A stretch of 64,000 bases of DNA from NCBI GenBank assembly GCA_030538475.1, contig JAUNTX010000002.1, positions 186,001 through 250,000 of the forward strand. The letters are read 5' to 3'. Shown piece by piece: positions 45,301-54,037 of this stretch. Position numbers and translations under genes: made by a program. A model generated the notes under the pieces. That model was given only the letters and a program-made list of their open reading frames with translations. It searched no databases and was not told where the DNA came from. Source of the stretch: Dermabacter sp. (GTDB lineage Bacteria > Actinomycetota > Actinomycetes > Actinomycetales > Dermabacteraceae). How positions within the stretch are numbered: the first letter of the stretch is position 1; each line of letters begins with the position of its first letter.

Positions 45301-45509
45301 ACCGATGTGGCCTCCTTCACCGGCGTGGTGGGGGCCACGGGGGCCGACGGATCTGCCGGGGCCGACGACGAATCGTCCTGCGGGTCCTGCGGATCAGCCC
45401 ACGAGGCAGGGGCCAGTTGGAGCCCGATGGCGAACACCAGGAGGAAGCTCAGCAGCCAGGTGAGCCGGAAAAAACGATGCCGTGAATCCACGGGAAACAG
45501 CACGGACAT
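42306..45509 (-). CDS. Secreted RHS-repeat protein with Hint domain and C-terminal toxin
   Basis: 1067 residues. Signal peptide at 1-38 (LTWLLSFLLVFAIGLQLAP). YD/RHS repeats fill about 190-640 (repeated patterns such as FDRYGNPATVTE, YDPLGRITAAP and FQYDRAGQLTQVQD). The RHS core end is at about 642-705 (YGWLGAAQRS, MGMRMYQPMTGRFLSVDS, YDYCSGDPV). A pretoxin Hint domain spans about 810-957 (NSFAAGTYVLLADGS to HTYAVSNGLFDDPVVVHN), which should cleave itself. The toxin is residues 958-1067 (PNSRAARREAMRRADIPTS, RPHWEAG, KVYYGRR), probably a nuclease of the HNH/EndoVII kind; that class is my inference. It is about half the length of usual actinobacterial RHS proteins. AAGGA lies 6 nt before the ATG. 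Confidence 0.9.
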   Translation of the reverse strand: MSVLFPVDSRHRFFRLTWLLSFLLVFAIGLQLAPASWADPQDPQDDSSSAPADPSAPVAPTTPVKEATSVTLDAEAPNPEQRTAVVIHDAKGRTLESRAPGSTGNDAGTRKTIPYTAGNNPEDAACGNRPEWADLPCVTRALGQASGHERSRMSDTYSTKRVEAYSMWGDAAVVSEHNTGPVGGQVVTQKRTTTTTFDPSGRVVDVEMTGSGAGLEGTVLDADTTIKKTRAIYDPITGEVVENQALDGEGNVTSRIKKTTDVLGRVTRYEDAHGGWTATEFDRYGNPATVTESTGARRTFTYDREVEPRGFVTKISDSVAGDIIPTYGADGELRSQMLPGDVKLAIDYDATMSPVQRTYTRSDGTVLAASHTVENSFDEVMRHETTASSKSFQYDRAGQLTQVQDRTPGAGTCVQRTYTWDAHANRTAASRTAPSAGCDGVVASEATTYDSLDRIVTTTGPAGAAWTYDPLGRITAAPVDTSSDTVVQNAYFTNDMVAAQQIDGVARQTWALDPLGRLSATTQYAWVDGQWRESVAKVTHFDADGDEAAWVDEDISDPNQITRYVEDAAGNAAVSTGKSGNRELMLTDLQGSIMAYIPLVDGQKTTDATGIRLMANDEFGQVTNLATGTSEITRRGPPNRSERYGWLGAAQRSQEALAGITLMGMRMYQPMTGRFLSVDSEPAGNATPYDYCSGDPVGCTDLSGQGFWSSFKKAIKKYAPIIAKVTEVASYIPGPIGTAAGAISGAAYLASGNKSKATEMFVGAAANMVPGGKVASKLLITGGKSLTKSPKLGRAFSGISATSRRGKSVCSRNSFAAGTYVLLADGSRVRIEDLASGDEVVSIDPVTGEATSEVVLDVIVGHGTKHLLEITLDQGMRPITATANHPVWVEGKGWILAEQLQAGDHMRGATGGIVLVREVHDTGWLSGQTVYNLHVTGPSHTYAVSNGLFDDPVVVHNDSCSLPNSRAARREAMRRADIPTSRTPDSQMRTASGRSYVYSGLRRKDGEWVDMGVQDQTKDRSHPGRPHWEAGVLKPPTEINSYGVRKIYNGKGLEKGLRKEKVYYGRR

Positions 45510-45570
45510 GAGGAGTCCTTGAAGCAGGGCACACGGCTGCGGGTAGCCTCACGCAGGGGTGTGGGACAAC

Positions 45571-45617
45571 GAGAAAAGGGGGTGCTGACGCGCGAGATGT
45601 GGGGACACCCCCGCGCG
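45571..45617 (-). promoter_or_regulatory. Terminator/antiterminator element in the RHS leader
   Basis: On the minus strand GGGGGTG (45612-45606) can pair with CACCCCC (45584-45578), followed by TTTT and then CTC: a terminator. CGCGCG (45617-45612) can instead pair with CGCGCG (45594-45589); the two stems are interleaved and cannot form together. A leader ORF ends 11 nt before the first stem. The layout is that of transcription attenuation. Confidence 0.45.
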
Positions 45618-45627
45618 GGCGTGATGC

Positions 45628-45696
45628 TCAGCCGTAGGTAACGGTCACTTCCGAGTGACGTGCCGTGCAGACTCGCTGATCGATATTCATGTGCAT
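45628..45696 (-). CDS. Possible 22-residue leader peptide of the RHS operon
   Basis: The frame begins MHMNIDQRVC and ends VTVTYG before TGA. AAGGAGAG lies 6 nt before the ATG, a better ribosome site than most genes here have. It lies between the RHS promoter region and the attenuator-like element, 118 nt upstream of the RHS start codon. No run of one regulatory amino acid is present, although four of the last 14 residues are Thr or Tyr, so what would stall the ribosome is unclear. It could also be a chance ORF. Confidence 0.4.
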   Translation of the reverse strand: MHMNIDQRVCTARHSEVTVTYG

Positions 45697-45862
45697 CGCA
45701 GGCTCTCCTTGCCTACTCGCGGCGTCCCTGCCGCTCCATCCCCCCGAACTCGGAGATTGAGCACAGAGTACACTAAGGAAAGCGGTACGACGCACCACCT
45801 TTCGTTCAGCGTGTCACGCCCAGCAGAACCCACGAAAGCCCAGGAAGGCGGAAGGCACGGCC

Positions 45863-46471
45863 ATGACCCGTCAGGGACCGGATGCCGGAACCCCCACGCG
45901 TCTGGGCATCGCCCTCAAGCAGAGCCTTCGCACCACGCCACTCGCGAAAGTGAAGGTCTCCGCCCTGGCCTCGGCGGCAGGCATCAGCAGGCAGGCGTTC
46001 TACTACCACTTCTCGAGCGTGAACGACCTGGCCGTGTGGGTGTTCCAGAACGAGATCGCCGCGCACATCATGGCGCACGCCAGCTACGCCGCGTGGCCCG
46101 CGGGCTTCACCCGCCTGCTCGCCTACATGCGGCTGCACAAGAGCCAGACCTACGCCGTCATCGATTCCCTCAGCCACGAAGAACTCGAAAGCTTCTTCTT
46201 CGCAACCCTGCACGACATGATGGCCGTGATCGTGGCCGAACTCGAAGGCGACCTCGTGCTCACCGACGAATCGCGCGCCTTCGTGATCGAACACTTCACC
46301 CTGAGCGTGCTCGGCCACCTCCTGCACTGGTTCGCGAACGACATGAAGCCGCACCCGAGGATCCTCGTGGCCAACATCGAGAAGATCTCCCGCGGGGCGG
46401 TCCGCGCCTCCCTCGAACGCTTCGCGGTGGAAACGCCGCCGGGCCTGGTCAGGTCCCGCAGTAGCTCGTGA
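45863..46471 (+). CDS. TetR family regulator, DhaS-like
   Basis: 202 residues. The helix-turn-helix is at about 30-60 (VSALASAAGISRQAFYYHFSSVNDLAVWV), with the ISRQAFYYHF recognition helix typical of the TetR_C_8/DhaS subgroup, some members of which are coactivators rather than repressors. The C-terminal half ends in a TLSVLGHLLHWFANDM helix. It is divergent from the RHS locus and convergent with selO, overlapping it by 23 nt. Target genes are not evident. GGAAGGC lies about 8 nt before the ATG. Confidence 0.85.
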   Translation: MTRQGPDAGTPTRLGIALKQSLRTTPLAKVKVSALASAAGISRQAFYYHFSSVNDLAVWVFQNEIAAHIMAHASYAAWPAGFTRLLAYMRLHKSQTYAVIDSLSHEELESFFFATLHDMMAVIVAELEGDLVLTDESRAFVIEHFTLSVLGHLLHWFANDMKPHPRILVANIEKISRGAVRASLERFAVETPPGLVRSRSSS

Positions 46472-48077
46472 AACCGCGCGCCCCCGGCGGCGGCACCTCG
46501 AGGTCCGCAAACTCGGCCCGCCGCGTGAACGGATCCCGGATCGCGGCCACGAGGGATTCGAGGGGCGCCATGTTCCCCGAGACGGCCTCCGCGAGCGCGC
46601 GCTCCACGTGGCGATTGCGGGGAATATAGACGGGGTTCGCGGCGCGCATCCGAGCCGCGGCGTCGGCGTTCAGAGCACCGTCGGCACGTGCGCCGTCGGT
46701 ACGAGCGCCGCCGGCCCCTCCCCCGAGCGATGCGTGCAGCTCCCGCCACCGCGCGAGCCACGTGTGCGCCGTGCCCGGCATTCGGGTGAGACTCGGCAGC
46801 TGCGACGGATCCTCGGCGAGCGTGCGGAAGAAGATCGTGAAGTCCACGCTGTCCGCGTCCAGCATGTCCAGGGCGGATTCGGCCACGGCCGATACCTCCC
46901 GCTCCTCCGCCTCGCTCTCCGGCGCCCGCACCCCCAGTTTTCGGGCGAACACGCGCGCAAACTCCGCCCGGTACCGCTGCTCGAAGTGGGTGAGCACGCC
47001 GCTTGCCCGCTCAACCGCCTCGTTCGGGTTCTCCGGGTCGATCAGGTCCAGGAGTGATTCGGCGAGGCGCGCCAGGTTCCACTGCGCCATCGCGGGCTGG
47101 TTCCGGTAGGAATAGCGGCCCTCGCGGTCAATCGAGCTGAAGACCGCCGCGTGTGAGAAGTCGTCGATGAACGCGCACGGCCCGAAATCGATGGACTCGC
47201 CGGAGATGCTCATGTTGTCGGTGTTCATCACCCCGTGCACGAAGCCGATCCCCATCCACGCGGCCACGAGCGCGGCCTGGCGTTCGGCCACGGCCCGCAG
47301 CAGCGTCAGGGCGGGCGGTTCGGGCGCGCCCTGGATCGCCGACGGGGCCGTGGTGGCCAACGGGGCCGGGGTGGCCGACGGGTCCGTGGTAGCCGACGGG
47401 CCCGCGGCATCACCCGCGTTCCCACTGTGGCGCTCGAGCGCGTAGGCCACGAGCCGTTCTCGCTCGGCCCGCTCAAGGTGCAGCGCCGCGTACTGGAAGG
47501 TGCCCACCCGCAGGTGGCTTGCGGCGGTCCTCACGAGGATGCCCGCGGGCTCCGGCACCGGGCTGCGGCGGCGCACCTGCTCGCCCGTGGCGAGCACGGC
47601 GAGAGTGCGCGTCGTGGGCACGCCGAGCGCCGCGAGCGCTTCGGAGATGACGTATTCGCGCAGCATTGCGGCCAGCGGCGCCTTCCCGTCGGCCCCCGCC
47701 CGGGCAAAGGGGGTGCGGCCGCTGCCCTTGAGGTGGATGTCCGCGAGGGCCCCGCCCTCGGTGCGGGCTTCGCCTACCAGGTGCGCGCGCCCATCGCCCA
47801 GCTCGGGGCTGAAGTGGCCGAACTGGTGGCCCGCATAGGCTTCGGCAACGGTGCGGGAGGCAGCTTCCGTCGGCTGCCCAGCACCCGTGCCCGTGCCCGT
47901 GAGCCACCGGATACCGTCGGCCCCCGCCAACCATGCCGGGTCGCAGCCAAGCGCCCGGGCCACGTCCTCGTTCACCACGAGCGCGCGCGTGCCCTCCGGC
48001 ACATCCGGGACGCTGGCGCGCACGAGGCCCGGGAAAGCGTCGGCGTAGGTGTGAACGAGCGGCGGGGCGGTGGTCAT
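46449..48077 (-). CDS. selO: Protein adenylyltransferase SelO (YdiU family pseudokinase)
   Basis: 542 residues. Family signatures present: AYAGHQFGHFSPELGDGRAHL, the phosphate loop HLKGSGRTPFARAGADGKAP with its Lys/Asp, and GFVHGVMNTDNMSISGESID followed by FGPCAFIDDF, where Asn and Asp bind the metal. SelO transfers AMP from ATP to Ser, Thr or Tyr of target proteins and links to oxidative stress. The C-terminus SYCGT keeps a Cys near the end, as in the E. coli protein, where it takes part in redox control. A low-complexity insert of about 35 residues (Ala/Pro/Ser/Thr) interrupts the middle. Start ATG 48077 has GGAGG only 2 nt upstream, so it is not certain. Confidence 0.9.
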   Translation of the reverse strand: MTTAPPLVHTYADAFPGLVRASVPDVPEGTRALVVNEDVARALGCDPAWLAGADGIRWLTGTGTGAGQPTEAASRTVAEAYAGHQFGHFSPELGDGRAHLVGEARTEGGALADIHLKGSGRTPFARAGADGKAPLAAMLREYVISEALAALGVPTTRTLAVLATGEQVRRRSPVPEPAGILVRTAASHLRVGTFQYAALHLERAERERLVAYALERHSGNAGDAAGPSATTDPSATPAPLATTAPSAIQGAPEPPALTLLRAVAERQAALVAAWMGIGFVHGVMNTDNMSISGESIDFGPCAFIDDFSHAAVFSSIDREGRYSYRNQPAMAQWNLARLAESLLDLIDPENPNEAVERASGVLTHFEQRYRAEFARVFARKLGVRAPESEAEEREVSAVAESALDMLDADSVDFTIFFRTLAEDPSQLPSLTRMPGTAHTWLARWRELHASLGGGAGGARTDGARADGALNADAAARMRAANPVYIPRNRHVERALAEAVSGNMAPLESLVAAIRDPFTRRAEFADLEVPPPGARGFTSYCGT

Positions 48078-48263
48078 AGCCTCCACGGTAGCGCGCACTG
48101 TTCGCCGTGATATCGCTCGCCGTTCAGGTCCGGGACCATGGTGAGTTACGCAAATGGGCTAGGCGGATATACGCTCGATTCGGCGCGCCTTCTCACGCGC
48201 CAGCGCCCGCGCGCACCCTCCCTGACGAGCCCTCCTTTCCCACGCCAGAAACGAGTCCCCTCC

Positions 48264-49889
48264 ATGCCGCAGACCGTCCTCAAAACCCCCCGAAATGCCG
48301 GCTTTCTGGGCGCGGACCGCTGGTGGCACGTGAGTTTCGGCTCGCTCATGCTCATCACCCTCGTACTGTTCCTCGTGTGGGCCTATGGCTACGTGCCCGC
48401 GGAACACTTCACGCTCCTGCTGGTCACCGCGATGTTCCTGGGCCTGTTCATGGCGTTCAACATCGGCGGCAACGACGTGGCCAACTCCTTCGGCACGTCC
48501 GTGGGTGCGGGCACGCTGACCATGAAGCAGGCGCTCGTGATCGCGGCGGTGTTCGAGGTCTCGGGCGCGGTCATCGCGGGCGGCGAGGTGACCGAGACGG
48601 TGCGCAGCGGCATCGTGAGCCTCGACGGCATCGCCACGAACCCCATGGATTTCGTCTACATCATGATGGCGGCCCTGTTCGGGGCGGCGATCTGGCTGCT
48701 CATCGCCACGAAGTTCGGCCTGCCGGTCTCCACCACCCACTCGATCATCGGCGCCATCGTGGGCGCCTCCCTCACCGTGGGCGCGATCACCGGCACGGGC
48801 ACGCTCGACATGGTGCAGTGGGATCAGATCGGGCAGATCGCCGTGAGCTGGGTACTGTCCCCACTGCTCGGCGGCATCATGGCGTACCTCCTGTTCGGGT
48901 TCATCAAGCGGCACATCTTGCTCTACAACGAGAAGGCCGACAGGCGCCTGCAGCAGCTCAAGCAGGAGTTCATCGAACAGTCCGGCGCGAACGAGGAGCA
49001 TCTGGACCGGATTGGCGAGATCCAGCAGTCCGCGTACGCGAACGCGCGCCTGCCGAAGGACGAGGGAGCGGAACTAGCAGCGGCGGCCCGGGCTGCCCTG
49101 GCCGACGGTGACGACCCTTCCGCCGAAGCGAAGTTCGACCGGGCCCTCAAGCAACTAGACAAGGGCGTGAACGAGGTCCGCGCGCACCGCGCCCTCACCG
49201 TGTGGGTGCCGCTGCTGGCCGCCGCGGGCGCCATGATCATCACCTCGATGCTTCTGTTCAAGGGGCTGTCCAACCTCAACCTCGAGTTCACCACCACGCA
49301 GACGGTCATCCTGCTCATCATGATCGGCACCCTCACGTGGTTCGCCATGTCGATGTTTGCGAACACGCTGCAGGGCAAGTCGCTTTCGCGCGCCACGTTC
49401 GTGCTGTTCTCGTGGATGCAGGTGTTCACCGCGGCCGCGTTCGCGTTCTCTCACGGCTCGAACGACATCGCGAACGCGATCGGCCCGTTCGCGGCGGTGC
49501 TCGATGTGCTCAAGACCGGCGGCGTGAGCGATCAGGCCGTGATCCCCGGCCCGGTGCTGCTCGCCTTCGGCGTCTCGCTCGTGGCGGGCCTGTGGTTCAT
49601 TGGCCGCAACGTCATCCAGACGGTCGGCACGAGCCTCACGAAGATGCACCCCTCCTCCGGTTTCGCCGCCGAGCTCGCCGCCGCATCCGTGGTTATGCTC
49701 GCCTCGCAGCTGGGCCTGCCCGTGAGCTCCACCCACATCCTCATCGGCGCCGTGCTCGGCGTGGGCCTCGTGAACCGCGCCGCGAACTGGCGCATGATGA
49801 AGCCCATCGGCCTGGCCTGGGTGATCACCCTGCCCGTGGCCGCCGGGATCGGCGCCATCGGCGTGATCCTGCTGCGCCTCATTTTCTAG
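48264..49889 (+). CDS. PiT family inorganic phosphate transporter
   Basis: 541 residues with about ten membrane helices. The two PiT signatures are [20 protein letters not shown] (near residue 70) and [19 protein letters not shown] (near 395), and each is followed by a [20 protein letters not shown] motif. A charged cytoplasmic loop of about 110 residues (215-320) separates the halves, as in longer bacterial Pit proteins. It imports phosphate, probably with H+ or Na+. No clear Shine-Dalgarno before ATG 48264; the longer frame from 48138 has no support. Confidence 0.92.
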   Translation: MPQTVLKTPRNAGFLGADRWWHVSFGSLMLITLVLFLVWAYGYVPAEHFTLLLVTAMFLGLFMAFNIGGNDVANSFGTSVGAGTLTMKQALVIAAVFEVSGAVIAGGEVTETVRSGIVSLDGIATNPMDFVYIMMAALFGAAIWLLIATKFGLPVSTTHSIIGAIVGASLTVGAITGTGTLDMVQWDQIGQIAVSWVLSPLLGGIMAYLLFGFIKRHILLYNEKADRRLQQLKQEFIEQSGANEEHLDRIGEIQQSAYANARLPKDEGAELAAAARAALADGDDPSAEAKFDRALKQLDKGVNEVRAHRALTVWVPLLAAAGAMIITSMLLFKGLSNLNLEFTTTQTVILLIMIGTLTWFAMSMFANTLQGKSLSRATFVLFSWMQVFTAAAFAFSHGSNDIANAIGPFAAVLDVLKTGGVSDQAVIPGPVLLAFGVSLVAGLWFIGRNVIQTVGTSLTKMHPSSGFAAELAAASVVMLASQLGLPVSSTHILIGAVLGVGLVNRAANWRMMKPIGLAWVITLPVAAGIGAIGVILLRLIF

Positions 49890-49985
49890 CCCGACGCGGT
49901 TTTTCTTCTCGCGGCGACACCGCCCGGGGCGTGCCACAACAGTGTTGTCAGCCGGCCCCCACCGGAGGCGTTTACGCTGGTCACC

Positions 49986-50831
49986 ATGCGTATTGCAATG
50001 ACTGGCAGTCACGGCCTCATCGGTTCGGCGCTCACGAGCGCCCTGGAGGCGGACGGCCACACCGTCACCCGGCTGGGGCGCGAGGGCGCCTATTCGCTCG
50101 CCGATCAGGATGCGGTGGTGAACCTCGCGGGCGCGGGCATCGCGAACAAGCGGTGGAGCGAGGACCGCCAGTTGGAGATCTATACCTCCCGCATCGACGT
50201 CACCCGCCGCGTGGTCGATGCCCTCGCCGTCGAGGCGGAGCGCGGCCACTCCCTCGTGTTCCTCAGCGGTTCGGCCGTGGGCTTCTACGGCAGCCGCACG
50301 TCGGAGGAACTGACGGAAACGTCCGAGGCGGGGACGGGTTTTCTGGCCGACGTGGTGCAGGACTGGGAAGACGAAGCCGTGCAGGCGCACGCGAGCCACC
50401 GCACGGTGCTGCTACGCACGGGGCACGTACTAGCCGCCCGCGGCGGGCTCCTGGGCCCCCAGCGGCCCCTGTTTCAGCTGGGCCTCGGCGGTCCACTCGG
50501 CAACGGCACGCAGTTCCTGTCGTGGATCACCCTCGAAGACTACGTGCGCGCCGCCATCCACCTGCTCACCGCGAGCTCGCTTGAGGGCCCGGTGAACATG
50601 ACGGGCCCGGCCCCGGTGCGTCAGCGCGACTTCGCGCGTGCCTTCGGCGCCTCACTGAACCGGCCCGCCGTACTGCCCACCCCCATGGTCGCACCGCGGC
50701 TGCTGCTCGGCAACGAAATGGTGGAAGAACTGCTACTCGCGAGCCAGCGCGCCCTACCCGACGCCCTCCTGACCGACGGGTTTGTCTTCCGCCATACCGA
50801 GGTGCAAGGGGCGCTGAACTCGCTCCGTTAG
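49986..50831 (+). CDS. TIGR01777 family sugar-nucleotide epimerase-like protein (YfcH)
   Basis: 281 residues. MRIAMTGSHGLIGSALTSALE is the NAD(P)-binding motif, and VVNLAGAGIANKRWSE, FLSGSAVGFYGSR, and FLSWITLEDYVRAAIHLL are the marks of the YfcH/TIGR01777 branch of extended SDR proteins. Function of this branch is not established. TACGCT lies 7 nt before the ATG with no Shine-Dalgarno, so the mRNA is likely leaderless. Follows the phosphate transporter after 96 nt. Confidence 0.88.
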   Translation: MRIAMTGSHGLIGSALTSALEADGHTVTRLGREGAYSLADQDAVVNLAGAGIANKRWSEDRQLEIYTSRIDVTRRVVDALAVEAERGHSLVFLSGSAVGFYGSRTSEELTETSEAGTGFLADVVQDWEDEAVQAHASHRTVLLRTGHVLAARGGLLGPQRPLFQLGLGGPLGNGTQFLSWITLEDYVRAAIHLLTASSLEGPVNMTGPAPVRQRDFARAFGASLNRPAVLPTPMVAPRLLLGNEMVEELLLASQRALPDALLTDGFVFRHTEVQGALNSLR

Positions 50832-50879
50832 CCCCAGCGCGCGCCCGCATCGGGGCCCGTCGGCCCTACACTTATGCCC

Positions 50880-51761
50880 ATGCCCCGATTTTCGCGCGCG
50901 CAGATTGCCCGCCGCCGACGCATCGCCGCCGCGATTCTCGCCGCCGCACTCGTCCTTGTTCTTGGCGCCTGTTCCATCCTCGTGACCCGCGCGCTGACCA
51001 CCGCATTCACGATGCCGGAGGTTCACGAGGCGAACAACGCCGCCGCGACCGTGGCCTCCACACCCGCCGACGCCCGCTCGCGCACCCAGCTGCTCGGCGA
51101 CACCGAGCTGGCCGAGGGTGAGGCGATGGGCATCGACGTGTCGGTCCACCAGGGCACGATTGACTGGCAGGGCGTCGCCGCCGACGGCTACTCCTTCGCG
51201 TACATCAAGGCCACCGAAGGCGCGAACTACACGGACCCGCAGTTCGAGGCGAATTGGACGGGCGCACAAGCCGAAGGCGTCACGGTGGGCGCCTACCACT
51301 ACTTCACGCTGTGTTCGTCGGGGGCGGCGCAGGCACGCGACTTCCTCGCCACCGTGCCCGTGGGCGATGCCCACCTGCCGCCCGCGCTCGACCTCGAGTT
51401 CGATGGGGCGTGCGACGAGCGGCCCGAGGCCAGCCGCGCCCAGGCCGAAATCGACGACTTCCTGCGCATCGTGGAAGCCGAATGGGGCCGCCGCGCGGTC
51501 ATCTATTCCAGCCGGGAATGGCGCGAACACTACGGTCTGCCCGCGGCCGACGGGCGCCCCGACTGGCTCTTTTCCGACACGGGCCGCCCGGAGACCGACG
51601 ACTGGTCGGTGTGGCAGTTCCGGTTCGACGGCGAGGTCACGGGCATCGAGGGCCCCGTGGATATCGACGTGGTGCGGATCGAAGAGCTCCGCTCCCACGC
51701 CACGCTCAGCGAGGCCGACCGCGAGGAGCTGGCTCGGGCCCTCAAGGACGCCGGGCTCTAA
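50880..51761 (+). CDS. Membrane-anchored GH25 lysozyme-like muramidase
   Basis: 293 residues. An N-terminal membrane anchor or lipoprotein-like signal (about 10-33; VLVLGACSILV) is followed by a Thr/Ala-rich linker and a GH25 domain (about 80-270): GIDVSVHQGTIDWQGV, FAYIKATEGANYTDPQF, VGAYHYFTL and the catalytic pair in PALDLEFDG. GH25 enzymes hydrolyse the MurNAc-GlcNAc bond of peptidoglycan outside the cell. TACACT ends 7 nt before this ATG and no Shine-Dalgarno is present, which favours it over the ATG at 50874. Confidence 0.88.
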   Translation: MPRFSRAQIARRRRIAAAILAAALVLVLGACSILVTRALTTAFTMPEVHEANNAAATVASTPADARSRTQLLGDTELAEGEAMGIDVSVHQGTIDWQGVAADGYSFAYIKATEGANYTDPQFEANWTGAQAEGVTVGAYHYFTLCSSGAAQARDFLATVPVGDAHLPPALDLEFDGACDERPEASRAQAEIDDFLRIVEAEWGRRAVIYSSREWREHYGLPAADGRPDWLFSDTGRPETDDWSVWQFRFDGEVTGIEGPVDIDVVRIEELRSHATLSEADREELARALKDAGL

Positions 51762-51771
51762 CCTTGCCCGC

Positions 51772-53580
51772 CTACCCCTGCTGCCGTTCGAGCGCCGCCT
51801 GCACGAGCCCCGCGAACAGTGGGTGCGGCCGCGTGGGCCGCGACGCCAGCTCGGGGTGGGCCTGCGTCGCCACGTAGTAGGGGTGCTCGCTGCGCGGAAG
51901 CTCCACGAACTCGACGAGGGAGCCGTCGGGCGAGGTGCCGCTGATGACGAGGCCCGCGTCCGTGAGTTGCTCGCGGTAGGCGTTGTTGACCTCGTAGCGG
52001 TGGCGGTGCCGCTCGCTCACGTCGGTCCCGCCGTAGGTCTCGGCCACCACGGACCCGGGGGTGAGGGTCGCCGGGTACAGGCCCAGGCGCATCGTGCCGC
52101 CCAGGTCTCCCGCACCGCCCACGAACCGCTTCTGCTCCTCGATGGTCGCGATGACCGGAGTGGACGCCTCGGGATCGAACTCGGTGGAGGACGCCTCAAC
52201 AAGGCCCGCGACCGAGCGCGCGTATTCGAGCACCATGCACTGCAGGCCAAGGCAGAGACCCAGGGTGGGCAGGCCCGTGGTGCGGGCATGGGTGAGGGCG
52301 CCCAGCTTGCCATCGAGCCCGCGAATGCCGAACCCGCCCGGCACACACACGGCATCCACGCCCGCGAGCGCGGCCGCCGCCCCGTCGGCGCTCTCGCACG
52401 TATCCGACGCCACCCAGCGAATCACCACCCGCGCGCCATGGGCGAACCCGCCCGCGCGCAGGGCCTCGCTCACGGACAGGTAGGCGTCCGGCAGGTCCAC
52501 GTACTTGCCCACGAGCGCCACGGTGACCTCCCGCGTCGGCGCGTGAACGGCCTCGAGCAGCCGGTCCCACTCCTGCATGCGGGCCTCGCCGTAAGGCAGA
52601 TCGAAGTAGTCAAGGATCGTTGTGTCGAGACCCTGGGCCAGCAGGGTCGCGGGAATGTCATAGATCGACGCGGCATCCGGGCACGAGACCACGGCGTCCA
52701 CGTCAACGTCGCACGCATCGGCCACCTTCTCCCGCATCGCGTCCGGCACCTCGCGGTCGCTGCGCAGCACGAGCGCATCGGGTTGAATACCGAGGCTGCG
52801 AAGGGCCGCCACCGAATGCTGCGTGGGCTTCGTCTTCAGCTCCTTCGCGGGGCCAATGAACGGAATTAGCGACACGTGCAGGTAGAACACGTTCGTGCGG
52901 CCCAGGTCGCGGCGCACCTGCCGGGCGGCCTCGATGAACGGCTGCGACTCGATATCGCCCACGGTGCCGCCAATTTCCGTGATGATGATGTCCGGCGCCT
53001 CGCCGCCGTCAGGCACGTGATCGGCATGCCACCGCATCCGCGCCTTCAACTCGTCGGTAATGTGCGGGATCACCTGCACGGTCTGCCCCAAATATTCGCC
53101 GCGCCGCTCCTTCGCAATCACCGACGAATACACCTGCCCCGTGGTCACGTTCGAGAGCGCATCCAGGTCCTCATCGAGGAACCGCTCGTAATGGCCAATG
53201 TCGAGATCGGTCTCCGCCCCATCGTTCGTCACGAACACCTCGCCGTGCTGGAACGGGTTCATTGTGCCCGGGTCAACGTTGAGGTACGGATCGAGCTTCT
53301 GCATCGTGACCTTCAGCCCGCGCGCCTTCAGCAGGCGGCCCAGCGACGACGCCGTGAGGCCCTTACCAAGCGAACTCACCACCCCGCCCGTCACAAAAAT
53401 ATGGCGGGTCACCTTGGCGGGCGAGGATTCGGCGCCGGGTTTGGGTGCGGCGGCGGTGCCCGGGGCGGTGCCGGAGTCGGGGGTAGTGCTGGGTGCAGGG
53501 GCCGACGGGGGCAGGGCCGACGACGGCGAAGCAACAGGGCTGGTGTGCGGCGCGACGGCGCCTTCTCGTGATTTCTCCAC
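51772..53580 (-). CDS. pyrG: CTP synthase
   Basis: 602 residues. The synthase domain begins with [22 protein letters not shown] and has [22 protein letters not shown] and [20 protein letters not shown]. The glutaminase domain has PGGFGIRG and the nucleophile in [17 protein letters not shown]. It aminates UTP to CTP with glutamine and ATP. An N-terminal extension of about 55 residues, rich in Ser, Pro and Ala, precedes the catalytic core and is not part of the enzyme fold. GTG 53580 is chosen because TAGGCT lies 8 nt upstream; GTG 53598 is possible. Upstream is a cluster of GTTTC repeats. Confidence 0.95.
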   Translation of the reverse strand: MEKSREGAVAPHTSPVASPSSALPPSAPAPSTTPDSGTAPGTAAAPKPGAESSPAKVTRHIFVTGGVVSSLGKGLTASSLGRLLKARGLKVTMQKLDPYLNVDPGTMNPFQHGEVFVTNDGAETDLDIGHYERFLDEDLDALSNVTTGQVYSSVIAKERRGEYLGQTVQVIPHITDELKARMRWHADHVPDGGEAPDIIITEIGGTVGDIESQPFIEAARQVRRDLGRTNVFYLHVSLIPFIGPAKELKTKPTQHSVAALRSLGIQPDALVLRSDREVPDAMREKVADACDVDVDAVVSCPDAASIYDIPATLLAQGLDTTILDYFDLPYGEARMQEWDRLLEAVHAPTREVTVALVGKYVDLPDAYLSVSEALRAGGFAHGARVVIRWVASDTCESADGAAAALAGVDAVCVPGGFGIRGLDGKLGALTHARTTGLPTLGLCLGLQCMVLEYARSVAGLVEASSTEFDPEASTPVIATIEEQKRFVGGAGDLGGTMRLGLYPATLTPGSVVAETYGGTDVSERHRHRYEVNNAYREQLTDAGLVISGTSPDGSLVEFVELPRSEHPYYVATQAHPELASRPTRPHPLFAGLVQAALERQQG

Positions 53581-53715
53581 GGAGTTTGAGCCTATCACCG
53601 GGCCCTCGCGCCGATCCGGCGCCCCGGCGCCCGAGACGCTGCGTCACGAAACGGTCACGGCGCCTTCCGCGTGGGGGGAGGTGGGGTGGTCCATGAACCA
53701 CGCCCGTACGGCCTG

Positions 53716-53771
53716 CGTGTTTCTCGAATCGCCGTGTTTCTCATGTCGGGAAACAGCGCGTTTCGCGAAAC
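53716..53771. promoter_or_regulatory. Cluster of GTTTC/GAAAC elements between pyrG and tRNA-Leu
   Basis: CGTGTTTCTC occurs twice, 17 bp apart (53716-53725, 53733-53742), then GGGAAACA (53748-53755) and a perfect palindrome GTTTCGCGAAAC (53760-53771). Five half-sites in 56 bp, about 140-190 nt upstream of pyrG. Helical phasing is imperfect. A candidate multi-site operator; the binding protein is unknown. The rest of the 439-bp region 53599-54037 contains only the tRNA terminator. Confidence 0.4.
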
Positions 53772-53982
53772 ACTTCGCGCGAAGGACTCTCCTGTCCGCG
53801 TGGAGAATGCGGAGAAGTAGTTCGCTTGACCTCGGGGTCGGGCCAATGTGAGGACCCCCGCGGTGCGCATCATCGCCAGAGACGATGAGAGGCTGCGGGG
53901 GGACTATTGGTTCCAAGTTTAGCAACGATGAGCCACCCTCTTCCACCCCGTGCACCGCGGGCGGGGCGTGGCGAGCAGCACA

Positions 53983-54012
53983 AAACCCCCGAACCCGGAG
54001 GTTCGAGGGTTT
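53983..54012 (-). terminator. Terminator after tRNA-Leu
   Basis: AAACCCCCGAACC (53983-53995) pairs with GGTTCGAGGGTTT (54000-54012) with one mismatch and a 4-nt loop. On the minus strand the stem ends in TTTTG. A second small hairpin TGTCCTG-aca-CAGGACA (54017-54033) lies between it and the tRNA 3' end. Confidence 0.65.
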
Positions 54013-54037
54013 CCTATGTCCTGACACAGGACAAAAG

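Noticed and set aside
53644..54027. Minus-strand open frame of 127 codons between tRNA-Leu and pyrG
   Set aside because: It runs through the tRNA terminator hairpin, has no ribosome site and no recognisable protein pattern.
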